From Capra hircus (lineage: Eukaryota > Chordata > Mammalia > Artiodactyla > Bovidae): 64,000 bases of DNA. The stretch spans positions 36,839,550-36,903,549 of the forward strand of contig NC_030817.1 in the NCBI RefSeq assembly GCF_001704415.2, written 5' to 3'. This document shows, piece after piece, positions 55,972-64,000 of the stretch; within the stretch, counting starts at the first letter, position 1; each line of letters begins with the position of its first letter. Position numbers and translations under genes: made by a program. The notes beneath the pieces were generated by a model. The model made no database searches, was not told where the DNA came from, and saw only the letters and a program-made list of their open reading frames with translations.

Positions 55972-57185
55972 TACTTACAACTTCTTTATTCAGTTGTCTG
56001 TCTATTTACATTTAGGATGCTTTCATATCTTGGTTATTGTAAATAGTGCTGCTATGAACATTGGAGAACATTTATTTTTTCAAACTATAGTCTTCTTTGG
56101 ATATACACCCAGGAATGGGATTGCTGGATCATATGGCAACTCTATTTTTAGTTTGTTAAGGAACCTTCATACTGTTCTCCATAGTGGCTGCACCAATTTA
56201 CATTCTCACCAATAATGTAGGAGGGTTCCCTTTCCTCGACACCCTCTCCAGCAGTTGTTATTTATAGACTATTTAATGATGGGCATTCTGAGTGATGAGA
56301 TGATACCTCATTGTAGTTTTGAGTTTCATTTCTCAAATAATTAGTGATGTTGAGTATCTTCTCATGTACCTACTGGCCATCTTTGGAGAAATGACTATTT
56401 AGGTCTTTTGCCCATATTTTGATTGAGTGTTTATTTTTTGATTATTAAGTTATATGAGCTGTTTGTATATGTTGGAAAATAAGCCCTTGTCAGTTGCATT
56501 GTTTACCAATATTTTCTGCTAGTCTGTAGGTTATCTTTTCATTTTGTTTGTGGTTTCCTTTGCCATGCAACAACTTACAAGTTTGATTGAGTCCCATTTG
56601 TTCATTTTTGCTTTATTTCTATTTCATTGAGAGACAGATCTAAGAAAACATTGGTACAATTTATGTCAGAGAATGTTCCGCTTATTTTCTGTTCTAGGAG
56701 TTTTGTGATGTCCTGTCTTATTTATTTTTGTGAGTTATTTATTTTTCTGAGTTCATTTTTGTGTATGGAATGGAGGTGTGTTCTAACGTCATTGATTTAC
56801 ATATGGCTGTCCAGTTTTCCCAACATCCCTTGCTGAAGAGATTGTCTTTTCTCCATGTGTATTATTGCCTCCTTTGTCAAAGGTTAATTGACTGTAGGTG
56901 TGTGGTTTATTTCTAGGTTCTTTATTCTGCTCCACTGATCCATATGTCTGATTTTTTTTTTTTTTCTCACCAGTACCACGCTGTTTTGATTACTGTAGCT
57001 TTGTAGTGTTGTCTGGGAGTGTTATGCCTCCAGCTTTGTTCTTTTTTCTTCAGGATTGCTTTGGCAATTTTGGGTCTTTTTGGCTCCATATGAATTTTAG
57101 AATTCTTAGTTCTATTTCTGTGAAAAAATGTCATGGGTAATTTGATAGGGATTACATTAAATCTAAAGATTGCTTTGGGAAGTAT

Positions 57186-57389
57186 AGAAAGTGAAAGTGA
57201 AGTGGCTCAGTTGTGTCCGACTCTTTGTGACCCCATAGACTAGCCTACCAGGCTCCTCTGTCCATGGGATTTTCCAGGCAATAGTACTGGAGTGGATTGC
57301 CATTTCCTTCTCCAGGGGATCTTCCCAACCCAGGGCTTGAACCAGGGTCTCCCGCATTGTAGACAGACGCTTTACCGTCTGAGCCACCA
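57186..57389 (-). mobile_element. Bov-tA SINE
   Basis: Reversed Bov-tA from agaaagtgaaagtgaagtgg to the tRNA head ttaccgtctgagccacca. Flanking repeat GGGAAGTAT at 57177-57185 and 57390-57398; the first six bases of the right copy could also belong to the SINE head. Confidence 0.94.
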
Positions 57390-57399
57390 GGGAAGTATG

Positions 57400-57932
57400 G
57401 CCACTTTATTTTATTTTATTTTTTAATTTTTATTTTTACTTTATTTTACTTTACAATACTGTATTGGTTTTGCCATACATTGACATGAATCCACCACAGG
57501 TGTACATGCGTTTCCAAACATGAACCCCCCTCCCACCTCCCTCCCCACAACATCCCTCTGGGTCATCCCCGTGCACCAGCCCCAAGCATGCTGTATCCTG
57601 CATTGGACATAGACTGGCGATTCGATTCTTACATGATAGTATACATGTTTCAATGCCATTCTCCCAAATCATCCCACCCTCTCCCTCTCCCTCTGAGTCC
57701 AAAAGTCCGTTATACACATCTGTGTCTTTTTTGCTGTCTTGCATACAGGGTCATCATTGCCATCTTTCTAAATTCCATATATATTTGTTAGTATACTGTA
57801 TTGGTGTTTTTCTTTCTGGCTTACTTCACTCTGTATAATCGGCTCCAGTTTCATCCTTCTCATCAGAAGTGATTCAAGTGTATTCTTTTTAACGGCTGAG
57901 TAATACTCCATTGTGTATATGTACCACAAAAA
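57400..57932 (-). mobile_element. Young ruminant L1 3' end
   Basis: Same family as 16146-21455, reversed: aatactgtattggttttgcc, ctgggtcatccccgtgcacc, gactggcgattcgattctta, cggctgagtaatactccatt. Only slightly diverged. A T-rich block at 57403-57450 is the A-tail. Inserted in the old L1 a few bases from the Bov-tA. Confidence 0.93.
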
Positions 57933-58185
57933 AATATTAATCCTTCTAGTCCAAGATATCTTTCCCTTTCTTTGAATCATCTTGAATTTTTTTTTATCAG
58001 TTTTATAGTTCTCAGGATATAAGTCTTTTACCTCCAGGTTTACTCGTAAATGTTTTAATTTTTTGGATATGATTTTAAAAGGAATGGTCTTTTAACTTTC
58101 TCTTTCTGATACATCATTGTTAGTGTAAAGAAATGCAACCCATTTCTGTATGTTAATTTCATATCCTACAGCAATGATTTTCATA

Positions 58186-60544
58186 TGATGCACTGAGGAT
58201 AGATTCTCAGGGACTGGGGAAGGTTGAGTGAGCTGGGTCTCAGGCTTTCATCCCACAGTGGACCAAAAATAGCTCTACTTTTTCTGTTTTGTATACTGAG
58301 CTTCAGCACAAATTTTCTTTTGAATCTATGGCTCTTTGGTTAACAAATCATGTTACCAAATCTTGATGTTGAATCAAGAGGTTAAGATTTATCTTAAAAT
58401 TACTGTGAAAAATCACAGTTCCTATCCCTGCCTCAGCTGACCATCTAGGTATCTGGCTGCTTCCTGTATACTTCTAAGCTAGGGAGTTCAATGTTATACT
58501 GGACTGTCTGCTGTCCTGGTCCTTTAGTGGAGGGAACCACAACTGGGACAAAAGCTAGAGCATTTTATCTACTGGAGATAAAGTATAAAGCTTCAGATAA
58601 AGCTCTTCACTCCTGCTCCCATGCAGATTTTCTCAGACTCCTCCCCAACCTTACTCTGCTTTGCCTGCTTTACTGGCTTCCTTGTTTTTATCTTTGTCCT
58701 TCTCAAACTCATTTCCTCACTTACCTGCATCAAGAATGTGAAATCACTTTAAGATGCTGTAATGACTGCAAACCCATCACCTTAACCAGGTGAAAAACAT
58801 GGGGGAAAATAAAGTAGGAGAACACACTGACCCAAGAATGCTTCTGCGAGACTTTGCAGATAAAGTGAATGAAGGAAAAGCACCCATCTCCTTCCTCCCC
58901 AGCATGAAAAGAAGACACAGGTGCAGCTCTTGAGAGCCGAGCTGAAAGAGTGTCTGTTATATAAATGCTGTCTTACTCCATAACCCTCAGAGACTGTTTC
59001 TTTTTAACATGAATCCTGGTGAGAGAAGACAGAGAATGAGAGAGGCCAGGCTCTCCTGGTATCTCAGTGGATAGATTAGCCTGAAATCCAGTGCCTCTGT
59101 AAAGAAGAGAGAAAGAGAAAAAAAATGCATCTTCTATAGGTACCGGAATCCCTTTATTTAGGGAAAGTCTTAAATTCCTGACTTTCAGACTTCCCCAAAG
59201 GAACGCAAGCTTGGAAGAAGACATTTTTAAAGCTACAAATTCATGGTTTGGGTTTTTCCCCATAGCAGCAAGTCTGACAGACAATGTTTTGCTCCAAGTC
59301 AAAGCTACATCTACTCAAATGAAATTGTGCTTGAGCCCATCTCAGGCCCAAATGACCCAAACCTACAAAACATGAGCTTCAAATGGCACCAGGGTAAATA
59401 CTGAATGTTTTCATAGTCTGTGTCCAAAATAAACATTTGAAAAATCCCAGAGGTTTTAGTTTCCTGAAGTAAAGAAAAATCATATTTCCATCTGTCATTG
59501 GAAAGTATCACACAAAATCCTACGTTTTTATCTTCCCAAATATTTTTACAATTACTGAATACTTAAAGGACTATTTTCGTTTGTTTTCATGTTGGTGAGC
59601 TGTTCACGCAGAAAGCAATTACGTCAGGAGTCCTAAGGTATTAACACAGATCATATAGAGCTGCAGCAGAGGCTTCCTTACTTTAATCTCCTGGTTTTGG
59701 GTGAAGTAAGAGTCTGATATAATTGCTCATGTGGTCAGTAAATGTGCCAAAGCCCAATCTTTTGTCTTCACTATTGAGAATGTTTTATAAACACATGGTG
59801 ATCAGCATATGCTGACTTTCAGAAATATTAACTGCAAAATTGGCAGCAAGCTCCAGCATTTGAAAAAATCCATATGTTCATTAAATTGCTTTATTTGTGT
59901 GTATGTCTGTATTTGAAAACAATTACTATATCTTTTCTTCTCAAGATGTTTGGGCTCTTTTAGAATTTTAATTGAGAGAAAGTAAACCAACTGCTGAAAT
60001 TCATGATCATAAATTATGATTTTAAAACATTTCCTGAGGTTTGCAAGAGTGATAATCGTTGAAATTTAAAACTTTTTCATAGATCAGCTTTGCCCAATTT
60101 GTAAAACACACAAACACTGTAATTGAACATTGTCTTTTAATGACTAGAATGGTACATATATTTTAGTAAATATAAGCCAGACAGTCTTTCAGGATTTGGC
60201 ACTAGGAAGTCAAAGAACTGGAAAAGACCTGGAGAGACTACCTAGACCCAGTGCTTGCCTTCAGATCCCTTAGGACCACCCTCAGAGAAGTAAAAATAGA
60301 AGTATTCTATTGATAAAGCTCTCCCCTGGAGAAATTCCTCCTTGACAACAATTTGTTTTACATTTAGTAACCCTTATTGCCAGAGGTTGCTAGCTAAGTA
60401 GGCTAGGGAGATAGAGAAGTAGGTAGGTATTGATAGGGAGATAGATAGGGAGGGAGGTAGGAGATTGGGAGAGAGAGAGTCCCCCCCCACCCCCCCCCAG
60501 ATTTCTTCCTACTAATTAGCTAATTTCAAAAAGCCTTTTAGAGT
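58186..60544. other. Repeat-poor unique DNA
   Basis: No repeat recognised apart from the low-complexity run at 60396-60498. Open frames are short and unrecognised. The stretch 59500-60150 is rich in TAAT/ATTA words. Confidence 0.45.
60396..60498. repeat. Purine tract followed by C8-A-C9
   Basis: 60396-60479 is G/A-rich (repeats of tagggagatagat, gggagggagg, gagagagag); 60481-60498 is eight C, A, nine C. Composition switches strand bias at one base. Confidence 0.85.
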
Positions 60545-60690
60545 GTGGTGCTGCCACTTCTATTTTATGGATGAAGACGCTGAGACACGAGAGTTAAGTG
60601 GCTGCTGCAAGCCTCATTAGAGACATGAGTCACAGCTGGGAGTGAGAACAGAGCCACAGCCTTCATTCCTGAGCTGTTTCCTCAACTCTC
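60545..60690 (-). mobile_element. MIR SINE
   Basis: cttctattttatggatgaagacgctgagacacgagag, then cacagctgggagtgagaacagagccacag, in reversed MIR order. Confidence 0.72.
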
Positions 60691-61650
60691 CATTTTTTTT
60701 TTTTTTTAACACATCAAAAAACAAAAGCAACCACATTTGAGTGACCAAACAATGGTAATCAGACTGTGCACGAGCCAATGGCTACTGCAGGAAGGCTTCA
60801 GCCACCTCCAGAGCAATGTCTGTCTGCGCTTCTACAGACACCAAACTTTCATTCTGCTCATGTCTTCATTTCACCAAAGGAAAGATAAAGGGCAGTTATT
60901 GAGAAAAATGATACAATTTGCATTGCTTTAACTCCAAATATGAACAAGTGAAAATTCAGCTACTTCCCAAAAGCAGATTATTTGCTGATTTGCAACAAGC
61001 AGTGTACTTGAAGCTGGCTGGCTCTATTACTATTGTTCCATTGGTTCCATCGGACAGCTTTAATTAATACCAGAAACAGCACAGGAAACATCCTTTAATT
61101 ATTCCTCTTAGGTTTAGAGAAAATGTAGCTTACTAAAAACAAAGTAAACTGCAATCCTTTGAACTGGAGTGTTATCTTTGTCCTTTGGCTTGCTGGGGTT
61201 CTGTGTTATCAGACATGATAATTTGTTTTCAGTGATACCCTTGATGAAATTAATTGAGTTTTAGACTGCATACATTTCCTCTTGCTGATACTTTCACTCT
61301 TGGCAAGGTCTTATCTGGGCAGTTAGTCCTGTTCTCGTCTGGTTCTGACTGCTGAGATTCAATAGCTCAGGATTGTTGTTGTTTTAAACAAAGATATTTA
61401 CTTTTGTTCTTAATGTAATATTCAGTTCACTTCCCCTTTTTATCTTCCCATAACGCACAGACCCACTCCCTTATTTTGATGGAGATGACAGTTTTGGACT
61501 TCAATGCTGTTTCCAGGCCTTTCCAAATATATCATCATCAGAAGTGGGAAAGCCATTTCGGACACTCCTATCTGTACCCTTGACTTGAATTCAACTGATA
61601 TCTAACTTCTAGGTCCTAAACATTCCTCTTTCTTTCCAACTGTGTTAATC
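60691..61650. promoter_or_regulatory. Candidate conserved non-coding element
   Basis: Repeat-free, evenly mixed composition. About 60725-61200 holds an AACAATGG SOX-type word (60748-60755), an octamer ATTTGCAT (60916-60923), CCATTGG, TTTAATTAAT and TTTAATTATT homeobox-type words, and several CTTTGAA/CTTTGTC words. This is a guess from word content; such words also occur by chance. Confidence 0.22.
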
Positions 61651-61654
61651 TTTT

Positions 61655-62330
61655 TTTCCAAATACCAAAATCATATATGCTCATTGGAAAGGAACTTGAA
61701 AATAAGATCTTCCCCATCTGCACCCTGATATCACCCAGTTTCAGAACATGCTGTGCATCAAATATCTCTTGTGAATTTTTTTGCGCATATAAGCATGCAT
61801 GCAGGCATGCTGATTCACTTCAGTCGTGTCCAACTCTTTGCAGCCCTATGGATGGTAGCCCACCAGGCTTCTCTGTCCATGAGATTCTCCAGACAAGAAT
61901 ACTGGCATGGGTTGCCATGCCCTGCTCCAGGGGATCTTCCTGACTGAGGGATCAAACCCAGATCTCTTACATCTCCTGCACTGACTGGTGGGTTCTTTAC
62001 CACTAGCACCACCTGGAAAGCCCACGTATAAACATATTGCCATATATAAAAAAGAAAGATGATAGATTTTATCTATCATCATACTATAACTCATTGTATT
62101 TATTGTTCTGCGGTTTGCTTTTTCATATGTTAAGTTTTCTTGGACATCTTCCTAAATGTGTGTATTATTTAATTAGTGCTTTATTGATAGAGATTAAGTC
62201 CTTCCCAGTATTTTTGCTGTTATAAAACAATGTGAGTATATTTGGAGTGATGAGTAGCATATTTTTCTGAGAATATTTCAAAATAGTATGTTTATTGACT
62301 AATTCATTTTTTCCATGATGATTTGAAAGG
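61655..62330 (-). mobile_element. Ancient L1 3' region, split by Bov-tA
   Basis: accaaaatcatatatgctcattgg, tcttccccatctgcacc, then after the SINE atcatactataactcattgta, ttctgcggtttgctttttca and ttgctgttataaaacaatgtg: order typical of a reversed ancient L1. Confidence 0.55.
61797..62024 (-). mobile_element. Bov-tA SINE
   Basis: Reversed body aagaatactggcatgggttg and head ttctttaccactagcaccacc. Imperfect flanking repeat CATATAAGCAT (61786-61796) / CGTATAAACAT (62025-62035). The 3' tail is gcatgcaggcatgctg-like. Confidence 0.92.
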
Positions 62331-62965
62331 AAATGTCTACCATTTAATAGATGATACGTATATTTCTCCAGAAAAACTACTGGTTGAACTATAACTGTTG
62401 TTTACTCTAAAGGAAAGGCTTATACATGAGCTACTATAATTAATATAATAACTGTTGTGGGAATCTGTTATTTTTACTGTCCAGCACCTTGGAACAATAT
62501 TTTGACAGTTTTGCTATTTCCCACATTCTAAGTCCTGCGTACCCAAGGTAGAGCTCCAGTATTTCCAAGACTCCTTTTCAGATGGAGAGCAGACATGGAA
62601 CCTAGATTTCATCAATTCAAAGCAACACAAAAGTTGCAGTAGAAGGGAGGAGCATGAGGCAAAAGGCCCCATGACCAGGAGTTTGGACACCAAGCAGATC
62701 TGTTGCCAGAAGTTCCTGGAATTTTCCTAGGGGACTGTGATGAGCCATAGGCAGCAATAACAATCTTGACTGTGTCATCAGCCCCAAATATTGTGTCTGA
62801 AGAAACTGATTTGCTTAAAAGCCTGTAACAAACGCTTCTAGGGTAGTTACTTTGCAAAGGGAGACAGGCCAATTTCCCCATGGCTCACTCCTACCTCACT
62901 GCTGTGGCCTATATCTAGAGTCAGATATTCAACAAACCCAGGAGAAGACAGCTTATATACCAAAA
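62331..62965. other. Unique DNA
   Basis: No repeat or gene recognised. Confidence 0.45.
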
Positions 62966-62967
62966 TA

Positions 62968-63036
62968 TTGGGCTGGCTAAAAAATTCATTCAAGTTTTTT
63001 CATTATGGAATAAACAAACTTTTTTGGCCAACCCAA
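62968..63036. mobile_element. Mariner MITE, 69 bp
   Basis: Nearly the whole element is an inverted repeat: ttgggctggctaaaaaattc at the left and the complement ttgggttggccaaaaaagtt at the right. Flanked by TA (62966-62967 and 63037-63038), the mariner target duplication. No coding capacity. Confidence 0.9.
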
Positions 63037-63094
63037 TAGCGTGTGTTCTTTTAAATGAGTCTTGCCTTGTTGATCCATAGAACATGGTTCCTCT

Positions 63095-63642
63095 CAATCT
63101 GGAGCTCCAGCTAGAAACCCTTCCAGAGTTTTTCACCATGCTTAGAATAAAGACTCAAAGCCTTGGCAGCTCTATAAATCCTTGTGTGGTTCAACCTTTG
63201 CCTGTCTCTGTGGTCTCAATTTGTACCACTCTTATCACTGGTCCTCAGCTCTAGATATACTATCGTTTACACATGCTATTTCCCCCAACCTGCAGCACCC
63301 CCCGCCCCAAGCCCTCATATCACCTGGTAAATTTCACTCTTATTTCAAATATCAGCAGAATTCTTCCATGTTACTTGCTCCCCCTCCCCAAGTCTAGGTC
63401 AGGTTTCTGGGTGATAGGTGATTGGACCAAAAGCCCTGCCTTCATGGCATTTGTTTCTGTATGCAATTAGACTCTGGCTTTTTTGAGGTGATTATTTGAC
63501 CAATGTTTCCCATAAGAGATTTTAACTTCTATTAGAGAGCAGAAGCCATGTTTGTTGTTGCTCATCACCATATCTTCATCATTTGGCATGTTGCCTAGGT
63601 ACATAGACAATAAATGTTAATTGAATGAATAAAGGAAAAAAT
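63095..63642 (+). mobile_element. L2 LINE 3' end
   Basis: gcttagaataaagactcaaagcc, tggttcaacctttgcctgtctctg, ttacttgctccccctcccca, agagagcagaagccatgttt and the terminal acaataaatgttaattgaatgaataaa follow the L2 3' end in order over about 550 bp, the best-kept ancient repeat here. Confidence 0.85.
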
Positions 63643-64000
63643 CTCTGCTTATTCTTGAGGATGAAAATAGTGACTACTTCACAGGCACTTTGGCAAGGTC
63701 TGAGGGTACTGACAGCATATTAAAAAGTGGGCAAAGGAAGAGGAACCTGTGAAGAAGACCATAGTGTCATCAGAGGAAGAACAAGAGAAAGAAGAAAAGA
63801 TGCAAGCATTGGAAAGAAAGTGTCAGGAAGTATATTGTAGGCAATAGTGTAAAAAATGTGAGTAGCCAAGGGGTTACTTGGAAAGGGATCAATGGATTTA
63901 AGGGAGGTGCAGAAAGAGAATGAATGCTTGCATAGAAATCTATAGCTTTGATGTTAGAATCTCTATGCAGAATATTTACTTAGATTTGAACAAAAAGAAA
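63643..64000. other. Unique purine-rich DNA
   Basis: 63760-63810 is A/G-rich. No repeat or gene recognised. Confidence 0.45.

Larger units (their letters stand above)
54645..58180 (-). mobile_element. Old L1 (ORF2 C-terminus to 3' end), heavily interrupted
   Basis: Reversed L1. 3'-UTR at 54645-55040 (tgttagtttctggtatatag, ccttgtactatacagtagga). ORF2 C-terminal region at 55865-57176, including the complement of the CWRGCG-type segment near 56236. Further ORF2 at 57940-58180 (aaagaaatgcaacccatttc). Interrupted by two BovBs (55048-55862), a Bov-tA (57186-57389) and a young L1 tail (57400-57932). A (GT)n repeat sits at 55936-55971. Confidence 0.85.

Noticed and set aside
63711..63727. 17 bases (gacagcatattaaaaag) identical to BovB
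   Set aside because: Neither side continues as BovB and there is no flanking duplication; most likely chance in AT-rich text.
1..64000. CRISPR arrays, operons, phage or plasmid genes
   Set aside because: The repeats are dispersed SINEs and LINEs of ruminant type, not regularly spaced; nothing prokaryotic is present.
1..64000. Endogenous retrovirus genes or LTR pairs
   Set aside because: I saw no gag, pol or env motif of retroviral type and no convincing LTR pair; the reverse transcriptases are all RTE- or L1-type. The 33.3-34.25 kb block remains the only place an old solo LTR might hide.

Overview
The window is nuclear DNA from a ruminant, most likely cattle or another close bovid. This rests on the repeat families. 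BovB (an RTE-clade LINE), the SINEs Bov-tA and Bov-A/Bov-A2, and a ruminant L1 whose ends match in many copies occur together, over an older mammal-wide layer of MIR, L2, ancient L1 and Tigger/mariner DNA transposons. No prokaryotic, plasmid or phage feature is present. I found no protein-coding exon that I can name; the sequence reads as intergenic or deep intronic DNA. Every long open frame with a recognisable product is a fragment of a BovB or L1 reverse transcriptase.

Layout. 1-6.3 kb: BovB fragments, three of them lying in or near an old L1 3' end, one split by a Bov-A2. 6.3-16.1 kb: AT-rich unique sequence with L1 3' ends (one a miniature twin-primed insertion), an ancient L1 carrying a BovB and SINEs, a 5'-inverted BovB, an extremely short SINE insertion, and a MIR. 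16.1-21.5 kb: a nearly full-length, dead ruminant L1 whose 5' part is inverted, bounded by a target-site duplication and followed directly by a Bov-A2. 22-31 kb: mostly unique DNA with a few SINEs, MIRs and one BovB. 31.3-32.5 and 36.5-38.6 kb: long BovB copies; between them is a less AT-rich unassigned block (33.3-34.25 kb) with several splice-like signals. 39-47 kb: MIR, old L1, short BovB pieces and three DNA-transposon remnants. 47.6-49.35 kb: one BovB insertion whose segments are reordered and inverted between matching target duplications. 49.36-58.2 kb: two old L1s and an L2, riddled with BovB, Bov-tA, Bov-A2 and a young L1 tail. 58.2-61.6 kb: the longest nearly repeat-free stretch, with clustered homeobox-, SOX- and octamer-like words. 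61.6-64 kb: old L1 with a Bov-tA, a mariner MITE and a well-preserved L2 3' end.

The elements do not form a genetic system in the operon sense. What links them is retrotransposition machinery. L1 is known to mobilise A-tailed RNAs, and BovB is thought to mobilise Bov-tA/Bov-A, which share its 3' end; that shared end is visible here as the common sequence before the GACTGAGCGACT tail. Target-site duplications were found by eye for about 25 insertions, and they let several insertions be ordered in time. None of the reverse-transcriptase genes is intact: all lack the 5' end, and several have changed catalytic YADD boxes. Adding the listed intervals gives about 13 kb of BovB and about 6 kb of young ruminant L1. 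All family names come from recognition by eye, not from a database search.
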